Positions 36,057 to 45,557 of a stretch of DNA of 64,000 nt are shown piece by piece. How positions within the stretch are numbered: the first letter of the stretch is position 1; each line of letters opens with the position of its first letter. The translations under genes were made by a program, and so were the position numbers. The notes under the pieces were generated by a model, which made no database searches, was not told the origin of the DNA, and saw only the letters and a program-made list of their open reading frames with translations. Origin of the DNA: Thiorhodospira sibirica ATCC 700588 (GTDB taxonomy: Bacteria; Pseudomonadota; Gammaproteobacteria; Ectothiorhodospirales; Ectothiorhodospiraceae); contig NZ_MU255056.1 of assembly GCF_000227725.2 (NCBI RefSeq), forward strand, positions 306,088 to 370,087, given 5' to 3'.

Positions 36057-38927
36057 TCAGCTATGCGCGATAGGTGCTGCGTAATCGCCCGTCCTTCGGC
36101 GTGGTTTTTTCAGCAGTGGCTTGAGGAAGCGGCCGGTGTGGGAGCGGCGGTTGCGGGTCAGTTGTTCGGGGGTGCCTTGGGCGATGATTTCACCGCCGCC
36201 GGCGCCGCCTTCCGGGCCTAGGTCAATGATCCAGTCGGCGGTTTTGATGACATCCAGATTATGCTCGATGACGACCAGGGTGTTGCCATGATCGCGCAGG
36301 CGGTGCAGGACGTTGAGCAATTGCTCAACATCATGAAAATGCAGGCCGGTGGTGGGTTCGTCGAGGATGTACAGGGTGCGGCCGGTGTCGCGTTTGGAGA
36401 GTTCCCGCGCCAGTTTGACCCGCTGGGCCTCACCGCCGGAGAGGGTGGTGGCATTTTGTCCCAGCTGGATGTAGGCCAGCCCGACCTCCATGAGGGTGTC
36501 GAGTTTGCGCCGGACGATGGGGATGGCCTGGAAAAACTCGCGGGCATCTTCCACCGTCATGGACAGCACATCGTGGATGCTTTTGCCCTTGTAGCGAATC
36601 TCCAGGGTTTCGCGGTTGTAGCGTTTGCCTTTGCAGATATCGCAGGGGACGTAGACATCGGGCAAAAAGTGCATTTCTACCCGGATCACGCCATCACCCT
36701 GACAGGCCTCACAGCGGCCGCCGCGTACATTGAAAGAAAAGCGTCCCGGCGCATAGCCGCGTGAGCGCGCTTCGGGGGTGGCGGCGAATAATTCACGGAT
36801 CGGGGTGAACACGCCGGTATAGGTGGCCGGATTAGAGCGCGGGGTGCGTCCAATCGGGCTTTGATCAATCTCGACCACTTTGTCGAGTTGCTCAAGTCCG
36901 CTGATTTCATGATAGGCCGCCGGCATCTCACCGCTTTTGTTGATGTGCAAGGCGACGATGCGATAGAGGGTGTCGTTGACCAGGGTAGATTTGCCCGAGC
37001 CTGAGACCCCAGTGACGCAGACAAACAGCCCCAACGGCAAAACCAGATCCACGGCTTTGAGGTTGTTGCCGCTGGCCCCTGACAGGCATAGCTGACGCGC
37101 CGGGTCGGGGGGGTAACGGCGGGTGGGAACGGCAATGGCCCGCCGTCCGCTGAGATACTGGCCGGTGAGGGAGTCGGGGTGTTGCATGATGGCCTGCGGG
37201 CTGCCTTGGGCCACCACGCGCCCGCCATGGCGTCCGGCACCAGGGCCGATGTCGAGCACATAATCGGCACGGCGAATGGCTTCTTCATCGTGTTCCACCA
37301 CCATCACGGTATTGCCCAGATCGCGCAGATCGCTCAGGGTGTTGAGCAGGCGCTCATTATCGCGTTGATGCAGCCCGATGGAGGGTTCATCCAGGATATA
37401 CATCACGCCCACCAGCCCGGCGCCGATTTGTGAGGCGAGTCGAATGCGCTGCGCCTCGCCGCCGGAGAGGGTTTCGGCACTGCGCGCCAGGCTCAGGTAA
37501 TCCAGCCCCACGTTGATGAGAAAATCCAGGCGGGCACTGATTTCTTTGACGATGCGCTCCGCCACCTGTCCGCGTGCCCCGGGTAAACTCAGGGTTGCAA
37601 ACACCTCCCGCGCCTCGCGAATGGCTAAGGCGGTGATCTGCGGCAGGGTGTAATCCCCAACAAAAACATGCCGCGCCCCACGGTTGAGCCGCGTGCCTTC
37701 ACAGTGCGGGCAGGGATGGGTGGCCAGATATTTGGCCAGTTCCTCGCGCACACTGGTGGAGTCGGTCTCCCGATAGCGTCGCTGAAAATTGGGCAAAATC
37801 CCTTCAAAGGGGTGGCGCCGGGTGACCTGATCGCCGCGCTCGTTGGTGTAGGAAAAATCAATCACCGTCTCGCCGCTGCCATTGAGAACCACTTCACGCA
37901 CAGGCTCTGGCAAGTCCGCAAAGGGGGTTTGCAGATCAAAGCCATAATGGCGGGCCAGGGAGGACAGCATCTGAAAATAGTAGTTGTTGCGCTGATCCCA
38001 GCCGCGAATGGCGCCTTCAGCCAGACTCAACTGCGGGCGACTGACCACCCGCCGGGGATCAAAAAACTGCTCCACCCCCAGGCCATCACAGGCGCTGCAG
38101 GCCCCGGCGGGATTATTAAAAGAAAACAGGCGCGGTTCGAGTTCATTGAGGGCATAGCCGCACACCGGGCAGGCATAATTGGCGGAAAAAATCAGCGGTT
38201 TGGCCAGCGGTTCATCCATCGGCAGCACCCAGGCAATGCCCTCGCTCAGACCCAAAGCGGTTTCCAGTGATTCAGCCAGGCGCACCGCCACCGAGCTGCG
38301 CACCTTGAAACGATCCACCACCACCTCGATGTCATGCTTGCGCCGGGCAGGCAGGGCGGCCAGCTCATCCAGCGCATGTACCGTACCATTGACCCGCACC
38401 CGCAGATACCCCTGAGCCCGCAGCTGCGCCAACAGCGGGCTGTGCTCGCCTTTGCGGCCCTGCACCAGCGGGGCCAGCAGTAACAGCGGGGTATCCTCCG
38501 GCAGACTTAAGATCTGATCCACCATCTGGCTGATGGTTTGCGCCTCCAGTGACAGATCATGTTCCGGGCAGCGCGGCTGACCGGCACGCGCAAACAGTAA
38601 GCGCAGATAGTCATAAATCTCGGTGATGGTGCCCACCGTCGAGCGCGGATTATGCGAGGTGGTCTTTTGCTCGATGGAAATCGCCGGGGAAAGGCCCTCG
38701 ATATGATCCACATCGGGCTTGTCCATCATCGCCAAAAACTGGCGGGCATAGGCCGACAGGGACTCTACATAACGGCGCTGTCCTTCGGCAAAAAGGGTAT
38801 CAAAGGCCAGCGAGGACTTGCCCGAACCCGATACCCCGGTAATCACAATCAGCTGATCACGCGGTAATTCAAGGTCAAGGTTTTGCAGATTATGGGTGCG
38901 GGCACCGCGAATCAAGATACTGTGCAT
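36057..38927 (-). CDS. uvrA: Excinuclease ABC subunit A
   Basis: UvrA recognises bulky DNA damage with UvrB in nucleotide-excision repair. The product is about 956 residues. Walker A GVSGSGKS is at 31-38, a zinc-binding module CPVCGY...CSACDG at about 253-284, a second Walker [10 protein letters not shown] at about 640, and CEACQGDG...CDICKG at about 735-765. Both ABC signatures ([18 protein letters not shown]) are intact. The ATG at 38927 gives the normal [14 protein letters not shown] start; a TTG four codons earlier is less likely. Confidence 0.97.
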   Translation of the reverse strand: MHSILIRGARTHNLQNLDLELPRDQLIVITGVSGSGKSSLAFDTLFAEGQRRYVESLSAYARQFLAMMDKPDVDHIEGLSPAISIEQKTTSHNPRSTVGTITEIYDYLRLLFARAGQPRCPEHDLSLEAQTISQMVDQILSLPEDTPLLLLAPLVQGRKGEHSPLLAQLRAQGYLRVRVNGTVHALDELAALPARRKHDIEVVVDRFKVRSSVAVRLAESLETALGLSEGIAWVLPMDEPLAKPLIFSANYACPVCGYALNELEPRLFSFNNPAGACSACDGLGVEQFFDPRRVVSRPQLSLAEGAIRGWDQRNNYYFQMLSSLARHYGFDLQTPFADLPEPVREVVLNGSGETVIDFSYTNERGDQVTRRHPFEGILPNFQRRYRETDSTSVREELAKYLATHPCPHCEGTRLNRGARHVFVGDYTLPQITALAIREAREVFATLSLPGARGQVAERIVKEISARLDFLINVGLDYLSLARSAETLSGGEAQRIRLASQIGAGLVGVMYILDEPSIGLHQRDNERLLNTLSDLRDLGNTVMVVEHDEEAIRRADYVLDIGPGAGRHGGRVVAQGSPQAIMQHPDSLTGQYLSGRRAIAVPTRRYPPDPARQLCLSGASGNNLKAVDLVLPLGLFVCVTGVSGSGKSTLVNDTLYRIVALHINKSGEMPAAYHEISGLEQLDKVVEIDQSPIGRTPRSNPATYTGVFTPIRELFAATPEARSRGYAPGRFSFNVRGGRCEACQGDGVIRVEMHFLPDVYVPCDICKGKRYNRETLEIRYKGKSIHDVLSMTVEDAREFFQAIPIVRRKLDTLMEVGLAYIQLGQNATTLSGGEAQRVKLARELSKRDTGRTLYILDEPTTGLHFHDVEQLLNVLHRLRDHGNTLVVIEHNLDVIKTADWIIDLGPEGGAGGGEIIAQGTPEQLTRNRRSHTGRFLKPLLKKPRRRTGDYAAPIAHS

Positions 38928-38959
38928 GCAGGGGCTCAATCAAAAGGTCGATGATTTTA

Positions 38960-39088
38960 TCAAACGGTGCTGCGAAATTCCTGCGCCGGGTCGGCCAGCA
39001 GGATAGATCCCTCTTGGCCCAGCCGCTCGCGTTTGAGCGGGCTGAGCACCTTGATGGGATGACGCTCATCAATAATCCGTGCTGACAT
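38960..39088 (-). CDS. Possible 42-residue protein upstream of uvrA
   Basis: A short frame starting at ATG 39088 encodes MSARIIDERHPIKVLSPLKR and continues to QEFRSTV. Codon choice looks like the surrounding genome rather than random DNA. It ends 32 bases before uvrA on the same strand. No strong ribosome-binding site is visible. It may be a small protein or the surviving end of a gene removed by the IS481-like element next to it. Confidence 0.35.
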   Translation of the reverse strand: MSARIIDERHPIKVLSPLKRERLGQEGSILLADPAQEFRSTV

Positions 39089-39399
39089 GGCGTTAAACCG
39101 GTTACACGGTGAATGGTATGCTCATGGTGAAGCTTACAATAGAACAGGCAAAATATGAGCAAACCTCGATAAAACAGGCCAAAGGCCATGCTCATGCTGA
39201 CGCTGATGGATGACGAAGGCAAGCCAGCACCACCGCCCTAGGCCACGGCGATTGGTACCGACACCCGCCTGCAACCGCATAAATCCAGAGGCTTTGTGTA
39301 CAAACTCCCTGCTAAAAATGTCGCGGTAGTGTGGGCTGAGCTGCATTAGGACCTGTTGCTGCAACCGGCCCTGGACTGACTAGGAGGTGCGGGCGCAAC

Positions 39400-39740
39400 C
39401 AAGCGCTTTTGAAGCGTTTAATCAACGCCGCTCCATTTCGCATTACTAAACTACTGACGGATAACGGCAAGGAATTCGCCGACTGCTTCTGCCCCACCGG
39501 ACAACGTTCACTAACCGGTAATCATTAATGGCCGCATTGCCGAGGTGCTTCAAACCACGCGATTTCAGTCGGGCGAACACTTATCAGAAACTATTCGGCG
39601 TTATGTCAGGCTGTATCATCAGCATATCCCGCAACGGGCGCATGGCAATGTTGCCCCGATCCAATCTCTGAAACAATGGCATCCAATGAAGCCTGGGTTG
39701 TTTGTTAAAAACCCCTATAATCTTACGGGACTTGTTATGT
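39400..39740 (+). pseudogene. IS481-like transposase remnant
   Basis: Fragments of an integrase-type transposase are readable: LLKRLINAAPFRITKLLTDN, GKEFADCFCPTG, NGRIAEVLQTTRFQSGE, RYVRLYHQHIPQRAHGN and LFVKNPYNLTGL. Frames change between them and the N-terminal two thirds are missing. IS481 elements have this C-terminal order. The gap 39089-39400 before it has further disrupted frames and no intact gene. Confidence 0.75.
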
Positions 39741-39780
39741 TTCCTATACGCGGGGTTTCCATGGAGCATGCGATGAGGCA

Positions 39781-40641
39781 ATGGCGCAGCTCGCCCGCAG
39801 CAAGCGGCGGGCGTACCTGACGCTGCTGGTGGGCAGCGTGCTGGTGCTCGTCCTCGCGCTGGTTACCCGCGCAGCAAACGACGCCTTCGTGGTGGTCGTT
39901 TACCCGATCCTGATCGGGGTGTACGTGGTGGTGCTGTTCGCCACCCACCGGCTGTCGGAGTTCTGGACCAAGATCGCGATCATAATGGTCACGGGCGGCG
40001 GGGTGATGCTGCGGCTCGTTGAGCTGCTGGTCTGGCGCCCCGATCCGCTCGCTGACCGGCTGCTCCCAATCGTCGGCGGGCACTACTGGGCCTTCGCCGT
40101 GACGCTCCTGGTCTGCTTCCTGCTGTTCGACCGGCAGATCGCACTGCGTGTGGGTATCGGGCTGCTGCTGACCTCCGCCGGTCTGGTACTCTTCGCCATT
40201 CTGCGGGATGCGGCCGCTGATCAGCTGACCACCACGGTCGTCGTGTATTTCCTTCGGCTTCATCTCTTGCTCGCCATCCTGCTCGCGATCGTCGCGGGGG
40301 CGGCGGCGCTGCAATCGCAGCTCTTGCAGGTCATTAAGCTCGCGGAGGTGTTCGCCGAGCGGTCTCGGACCGACCCGCTGACCGGGGTCGCCAACCGCAT
40401 CGCCGGCAACGAACGGCTCGTAACCGAGAGTGAGGATGCCCAACGGCGGGCACCACTCGCGCTGGCCGCCGCGAGGCCGCACGGGCTGCCGGTGACTGCG
40501 ACGTTCGGGGTGGCCGAGCACCTCGGGCACGAGGGGATCAAGGACCTGCTCGCACGCGCCGATGCCGCGCTGTACGAAGGTAAGAACGGTAGGCGCGACC
40601 AGGTGGTGCTGGCCGGCGGACAGCGGCGTGACATGGCGTGA
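39781..40641 (+). CDS. Membrane diguanylate-cyclase-like protein with GGDEF core deleted
   Basis: The 286-residue product starts with about six membrane helices (residues 10-180) followed by RSRTDPLTGVANR, the usual opening of a GGDEF domain. About 75 residues that would hold the GG(D/E)EF motif are then missing; the sequence jumps to LPVTATFGVAEH and ALYEGKNGRRDQVV, the domain's end. The reading frame is unbroken, but enzyme activity is not expected. GC content and codon use are far higher than in neighbours. It directly follows the IS481-like relic, so horizontal transfer is likely. Confidence 0.75.
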   Translation: MAQLARSKRRAYLTLLVGSVLVLVLALVTRAANDAFVVVVYPILIGVYVVVLFATHRLSEFWTKIAIIMVTGGGVMLRLVELLVWRPDPLADRLLPIVGGHYWAFAVTLLVCFLLFDRQIALRVGIGLLLTSAGLVLFAILRDAAADQLTTTVVVYFLRLHLLLAILLAIVAGAAALQSQLLQVIKLAEVFAERSRTDPLTGVANRIAGNERLVTESEDAQRRAPLALAAARPHGLPVTATFGVAEHLGHEGIKDLLARADAALYEGKNGRRDQVVLAGGQRRDMA

Positions 40642-40683
40642 ATCGGCACCTGGCACTGGCCATGTTGGAAAGCCGCCGCCATA

Positions 40684-41454
40684 TCACGTCTCAGGGGTGG
40701 ATCGGGCGGTGGGGATACGTGGCTGCTCGCTAAAGCTCAGGGATTGAGCCTGTAACCCGGCGCGCAGCTGTTCACAGGCGGGTAGCAGGGTCGGCTCCGG
40801 GCCTTTGAGGCCAATCTCCAGAAAGCGGCCCCGCTCGCCAGACGGCAGTGACGACAGGCGAAGCTGCGGAAAATGTGCTGTCAGCGCCTCCATCAGGGGA
40901 ATCAGATCGCTTTCCGCCGCACCCTGAACGGTAAACAGCATCTCGGTATCAGGCGATGTGTACAGATGCATATAATGTGTATCCAGCACCCACTCCACCA
41001 TCGGCCATGCCATATTGGGAAAGCCGGGGACACAGTGATGTTGCTGCAGGCTAAAGCCAGGCACCTGATTCACCGGATTAGGAATCAGTGTCGCTCCGAC
41101 CGGCAAGTGTGCCATGCGGATGCGGTGCGGATAGGCGGCCTCACCAAAGCGCGCCTCCAGCAGTGCCTGTGCTTCGGGATGTCGCTGCAATGGAAGTCCT
41201 GCTGCTTGCGCCAGCGTGCTGCGGGTCAGATCATCCGGGGTTGCGCCAATACCGCCAAAGCAAAAGACGACGGCCTCAGTGGCCAGGGTCTGGCGAAAGG
41301 TTTCCAGCAGATGCTGTGGGTGATCCCCCACCATACGCACCCAGCGAAGCTCCAGCCCACGCGGGGTGAGTGTGTCGATCAAAAAGCCCAGATGTTTGTC
41401 CTGACGCTTGCCTGATAAAAGCTCATCGCCAATGATAACGGCGCCGATATCCAT
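40684..41454 (-). CDS. Molybdopterin-binding (CinA N-domain/MoaB-like) protein
   Basis: The 256-residue product has the MoCF-binding fold: GAVIIGDELLSGKRQDKH at the start, then FGGIGATPDDLTRSTLAQA and LPVGATLIPNPVNQVPGF. It resembles the N-terminal domain of CinA/PncC-type proteins (YfaY group) without the deamidase half. Members may have nucleotide-pyrophosphatase activity. It is 23 bases downstream of ccoG on the same strand, but no functional link is obvious. Confidence 0.85.
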   Translation of the reverse strand: MDIGAVIIGDELLSGKRQDKHLGFLIDTLTPRGLELRWVRMVGDHPQHLLETFRQTLATEAVVFCFGGIGATPDDLTRSTLAQAAGLPLQRHPEAQALLEARFGEAAYPHRIRMAHLPVGATLIPNPVNQVPGFSLQQHHCVPGFPNMAWPMVEWVLDTHYMHLYTSPDTEMLFTVQGAAESDLIPLMEALTAHFPQLRLSSLPSGERGRFLEIGLKGPEPTLLPACEQLRAGLQAQSLSFSEQPRIPTARSTPET

Positions 41455-41477
41455 ACACTTCCCCTCGTCTATGTCGC

Positions 41478-42896
41478 TTAACGCAGTGTTCCCATCACAA
41501 AACGGCTTTCCCGCTGGCGCAGGATGTGCGGATCATCCACAGACTGCACCTGAAATATCAGCAGCGCCGTTGCGCTATCCAGCCGTGCCGGATCGGCCTG
41601 CACCCGTACCAGCGTTTGCATCACCCCGCCCGGCGGCAGGGTCAGCAGGCCCGCGTGGTCAGCCACCAGCGTTGCACCGGGCACGCCTGCAATGCTCAGC
41701 TGATAGACTGCCGGTTGATTGCGGCGGTTGCTTAGTTTCAGGGTATAACTGTTTTCGATGCGTCCATCGACCAGCTCACGATACAAGACATTGCGATCTC
41801 GGATCACATCCAGACTCACCGGATCGCGGGCGCCAATTCCATAAATCAGCCCGGCAAACAACATTCCCAGCACCAGCAGATACAAAAAAATACGCGGGCG
41901 GGCAATGCGGGTGGGCTTGCCCAGCCGGGCATTTTCTGTGGTATAGCCAATCAGGTTACGCGCATACCCCATTTTGTCCATGATCTCGTTGCATTGGTCA
42001 ATACAGGCCGCACAGGCCAGACATTGATATTGCAGGCCATCGCGAATATCAATTGCGGTGGGACAGACCTGCACACACAAGCCGCAATCCACACAATCGC
42101 CCAGGCCGGCGTGATCCGCCCCTTTGCCCCGCGCCCCGCGAGGCTCACCGCGTGTCTCATCATAGGAGATGATCAGGGTATCTTTATCAAACATGGCACT
42201 TTGAAAGCGCGCATAGGGGCACATATACACGCACACCTGTTCACGCATAAAACCGGCATTGCCCCAGGTCGCCACGCTATAAAACACAATCCAGAAGGTC
42301 TCCCAGCCGGAGGTTTGCGCTGTGAAAAAGCGCGGGAATAATTCTGCAATCGGGGAAAAATAGCCCACAAAGGTCAGGCCGGTGAACAGGGCAAAGAGCA
42401 GCCAGACGCTGTGCTTGCCACCCTTGACCCAGAGCTTGCGTCCACGCCACGGGGCTTTAGCCAGTTTAAGCTGCTCGGCACGACTGCCCTCAAAACGGCG
42501 CTCAATCCACAAAAACATCTCGGTCCACACCGATTGCGGACAGGCATAACCACACCACAGCCGCCCGGCCAAGGCGGTAAAGAAAAACAGCGATAAGGCT
42601 GCCGTAATCAGCAGCAAGGCCAATAAAAAGAAATCCTGCGGCCAGAAGGTCAGACTGAAAAGATGAAACTGCCGCCCCGGCAGATCAAACCACACGGCCT
42701 GACGGCCATCGTAAGACAGCCACGGCAGCACATAATAAAGCCCAAGCAAGATCAGCACACTCGCCGTGCGCAAGCGGGTAAACCGCCCATGCGCCTGGCG
42801 CGGGTAGATCTTGGCATGTTTGGCATAGGCCTCAACCCACGGTGTTTCAGGGTTATCCGGTGAGTCTGACTTGGAAGCGTCTGGCGGGTGGGGCAT
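41478..42896 (-). CDS. ccoG: Cytochrome c oxidase accessory protein CcoG
   Basis: CcoG/FixG is a membrane ferredoxin-like protein that helps copper delivery for cbb3-type oxidase assembly. The product has about 472 residues. Membrane helices lie at about 40-60, 80-110 and further on; motifs include LWCGYACPQSVWTEMFLWIE, the 4Fe-4S clusters CVDCGLCVQVCPTAIDIR and CLACAACIDQCNEIM, and a C-terminal immunoglobulin-like FixG domain (about 345-470). The ATG at 42896 has GGACG upstream; the in-frame extension to 42926 is not needed. The oxidase genes are not in this window. Confidence 0.93.
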   Translation of the reverse strand: MPHPPDASKSDSPDNPETPWVEAYAKHAKIYPRQAHGRFTRLRTASVLILLGLYYVLPWLSYDGRQAVWFDLPGRQFHLFSLTFWPQDFFLLALLLITAALSLFFFTALAGRLWCGYACPQSVWTEMFLWIERRFEGSRAEQLKLAKAPWRGRKLWVKGGKHSVWLLFALFTGLTFVGYFSPIAELFPRFFTAQTSGWETFWIVFYSVATWGNAGFMREQVCVYMCPYARFQSAMFDKDTLIISYDETRGEPRGARGKGADHAGLGDCVDCGLCVQVCPTAIDIRDGLQYQCLACAACIDQCNEIMDKMGYARNLIGYTTENARLGKPTRIARPRIFLYLLVLGMLFAGLIYGIGARDPVSLDVIRDRNVLYRELVDGRIENSYTLKLSNRRNQPAVYQLSIAGVPGATLVADHAGLLTLPPGGVMQTLVRVQADPARLDSATALLIFQVQSVDDPHILRQRESRFVMGTLR

Positions 42897-43118
42897 CGTC
42901 ACGTCCTGAGTAGCAAGCGTATGCAAAGGCCAATTTTAGCCTAAAAGCCACCGCCTCGCAGCAGCCTCGCCAACACCGCCACACATCCACACCTGCCCTT
43001 GCCTTGAGATTGAGGGAGGGTTTCCGGCATCAAACCGCCTTGCAATCTCAGCAATTCCAAATTTGAACGTTAACAATCAGGCCGCCAAACGATGGCCGAG
43101 AAGTCACATACCGGGCGT

Positions 43119-43156
43119 GCCGCTCACCAGAGCGGCACTTAGAAGATGCCGCCACG
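43119..43156. repeat. Dispersed palindromic repeat copy before chemoreceptor 2
   Basis: GCCGCT CACCAG AGCGGC at 43119-43136 is the reverse complement of the hairpin at 27087-27104. It is followed by AAGATGCCGCCACG, the other word of the same family. This marks the opposite orientation of the composite repeat. Next to it lies the AT palindrome TGATTTTTTATAAAATCA at 43177-43194, close to the gene start. Confidence 0.6.
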
Positions 43157-43208
43157 CTATACAATAAGGATATAATTGATTTTTTATAAAATCATAAGGT
43201 ATGTGCTG

Positions 43209-45134
43209 ATGTCTTTAACACGTCGTTTGCTTTGGGTTGTTTTGCTCACCGGAATGGCCTGTTTGCTGCTGGGATTTGTGTATGTGCAATGGCTGCGCGC
43301 CTCGCTGGTTCATGACGTGATTGAAGATAATAGCCAGTATCTGGCCACGATTCTTGAGGAACGCATCAAAAGCAAAAAAGAGTTTGGCATCGGCGTCAGT
43401 GTGATGCTGGCGCAGCATCCCGGCATTCGTGAGGCATTTTTGCAAAATGACCGCCCCGCAGCTATTGGGGCCTTGAATGCGATTCTTGAGACGTATACGA
43501 CAACGACGAATTATCGCGGTTTGCGCGTACAGATACATAGCCACGATGGCTTTTCCTGGTTGCGCAGCTGGGCGGTGGATGAGTATGGTGATGATCTGCG
43601 TTTTCGCCCGAGTATCCAGCGCATCATGCGTGAACAGCGCCCGTGTGCGGAATGTGACGAGATGGGACGCGCAGGCTTTGCGATTCGGGCCTTGGCGCCG
43701 ATCATGGAGCAGGGGCGTTATCGCGGCAGTTTGGAGCTGTTGCAAGGGGTGGGCAGCATCAGCCGCGATTTTGAGCGGGATGGTGCGGCCTATATCCTGT
43801 TGTTATCGCAAAACGCCTTACAGGACAGTCCGGGAGTGAGCAGTAATCGCCGCGTCGGGGAATATATTGTTGCCCACGATGGCTGGTTTAATGATCATGC
43901 CTTGAATTTTGCGCGCAGTCTGGATCTGGCGACACTGACACAAGACGGCGTGTATCTGGGGGCGCAATGGTTTGGGGTTATGGTGCCCTTGCTCAATGAG
44001 CGCGGCGAAAAAATCGGTATGCATGTCATAGGTAAACCGGCACACGGTGTACGTGCCGAGGTGGCGGCGGCAACCCGGTCTGCGTGGATGTTTCTGGGGT
44101 TAATCGCGGTATTGGTGATCAGCATGGGCATTCTCATTGCCTGGATGGTGCAAAAGCGTATGGTCACGCCCATCAGGGACAATGTGGTGCGCATTCAGCA
44201 GATGGAACATGCCCCTGACATGCGCTTGCAGGCAGAAGGGCGCGATGAGTTAGCCGTTTTATTCCAGGCATTTAATCACTATGCGGATAATTTGCAGCAT
44301 ATTTTGCAGCAAATCACCGAGACATCACTGGATTTGGCCGCCGCCGCAGAACAATTGCTCAGCCATGCGCATACTGGCCTGAATCTGGTGACTCAGCAGC
44401 AAAATGAAAGCGAGCAGGTGGCCTCCGCGAGTGTGCAGATGGCGGCCTCGGCCGGTGAGATGTCCGGCCATGCCCAGCATACGCAGCATTCTGCAGAGCA
44501 GGCGCTTGAATCAGCGGATAAGGGAATTGATGTGGTGGGCGAAACCCGCCGGGCGATAGAATCCCTGGCGGCCAATATGCACGGTATGCTGGAAAGCATC
44601 AAGCGGCTGGATCAAGACAGCCAAAGCATCGGCACCGTCTTGCAAACCATTACCGAAATTTCTGAGCAGACCAATCTGTTGGCGCTCAACGCCGCGATTG
44701 AGGCCGCCCGGGCCGGTGAGCATGGGCGCGGCTTCGCGGTGGTGGCCGATGAGGTGCGCCGCCTGGCCAGCAAAACCCAAAACTCAACCGATGAGATTTA
44801 TCGCATCATTACGCAGTTACAAACCTCGGTCGGTGAGGTGACCGTTGCGATTGAAAAAGGACAAGACGAAACCCAGCGCTGCGTAACCCATGCCCAGCAG
44901 GCCAGCGAAGGGCTGGATTTTATCAAGCAGACGGTCAGCGATGTCTATCAACAAGGGCTCTCCATCAGCCAATCTGCCCATGAGCAAAATCACGTTGCCG
45001 ATGAAGTCAGTCAAAATATCTTGCGCATCAATAATTTGGCAGAAAAAAATGCCCAGTCTGCCCAACAGATTCTGGCGATTGCCACAAACCTCTCCAAACG
45101 CGCCGAGGCCCTGGAAGCCTTGCTAAAAAGCTGA
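43209..45134 (+). CDS. Methyl-accepting chemotaxis protein with periplasmic Cache-like sensor
   Basis: About 641 residues. Membrane helix 1 is at 6-28, followed by a large periplasmic region (about 30-290) of Cache-like character, with [18 protein letters not shown] and a Cys pair [10 protein letters not shown]. Membrane helix 2 is at about 291-313, then HAMP and the signalling coiled coil with the tip [20 protein letters not shown] and [14 protein letters not shown] at about 476-518. The ATG at 43209 is preferred over an in-frame ATG at 43176 because it has AAGG upstream and precedes the membrane helix directly. The paired cysteines may bind a ligand or metal. Confidence 0.9.
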   Translation: MSLTRRLLWVVLLTGMACLLLGFVYVQWLRASLVHDVIEDNSQYLATILEERIKSKKEFGIGVSVMLAQHPGIREAFLQNDRPAAIGALNAILETYTTTTNYRGLRVQIHSHDGFSWLRSWAVDEYGDDLRFRPSIQRIMREQRPCAECDEMGRAGFAIRALAPIMEQGRYRGSLELLQGVGSISRDFERDGAAYILLLSQNALQDSPGVSSNRRVGEYIVAHDGWFNDHALNFARSLDLATLTQDGVYLGAQWFGVMVPLLNERGEKIGMHVIGKPAHGVRAEVAAATRSAWMFLGLIAVLVISMGILIAWMVQKRMVTPIRDNVVRIQQMEHAPDMRLQAEGRDELAVLFQAFNHYADNLQHILQQITETSLDLAAAAEQLLSHAHTGLNLVTQQQNESEQVASASVQMAASAGEMSGHAQHTQHSAEQALESADKGIDVVGETRRAIESLAANMHGMLESIKRLDQDSQSIGTVLQTITEISEQTNLLALNAAIEAARAGEHGRGFAVVADEVRRLASKTQNSTDEIYRIITQLQTSVGEVTVAIEKGQDETQRCVTHAQQASEGLDFIKQTVSDVYQQGLSISQSAHEQNHVADEVSQNILRINNLAEKNAQSAQQILAIATNLSKRAEALEALLKS

Positions 45135-45143
45135 TTTGTATAA

Positions 45144-45473
45144 ACCGTTGAGGAAATTGCCCAGCGTCTGCGCCAGATTGTGCGGCGTGAAGACACCTTG
45201 GCCCGCGTCGGTGGCGATGAATTTGTGATCCTGCTGTCCGACATTCCGGCAGACGATCAGGCGAAAAGCATCGCCGAGCGTGTTGCCGAGCAATGTTTAA
45301 GCGTTTTCCAGGAACCGTTGATCTTGCAAGGTGAGTCCTGCCGCTTGGGGGTATCCATCGGGATTGCACAAAGTCAGGGCGAACATACACTTGATGATCT
45401 GACCACCCACGCCGATCAGGCGATGTATCGTGCCAAACAGGCCGGGCGTGGATGTTTTGTGTGGGCGCATTGA
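45144..45473 (+). pseudogene. 5'-truncated GGDEF domain fragment
   Basis: An open frame with no normal start encodes TVEEIAQRLRQIVRREDTLA, then RVGGDEFVILLSDIP with an intact GGDEF motif, and runs to the domain's natural end (ADQAMYRAKQAGRGCF). The first half of the domain and any sensor are missing; a stop codon lies just before the fragment. It begins ten bases after the chemoreceptor stop, so a deletion joined the two. A GTG at 45180 might still start a short protein. Confidence 0.75.
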
Positions 45474-45514
45474 GCGGTGATACGCAGCACTTCCAGCCAC
45501 GGCGAACGCACGAG

Positions 45515-45540
45515 TAACGGCATCCGGGAAGATGCCGTTA
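45515..45540. repeat. Palindromic repeat between GGDEF fragment and acs-like gene
   Basis: TAACGGCATC (45515-45524) pairs perfectly with GATGCCGTTA (45531-45540) around CGGGAA. The core GGCATC/GATGCC is the family word. It sits between two converging genes and may stop transcription, although no T-run follows. Confidence 0.55.
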
Positions 45541-45557
45541 CCTTTCAGGATATCCGC

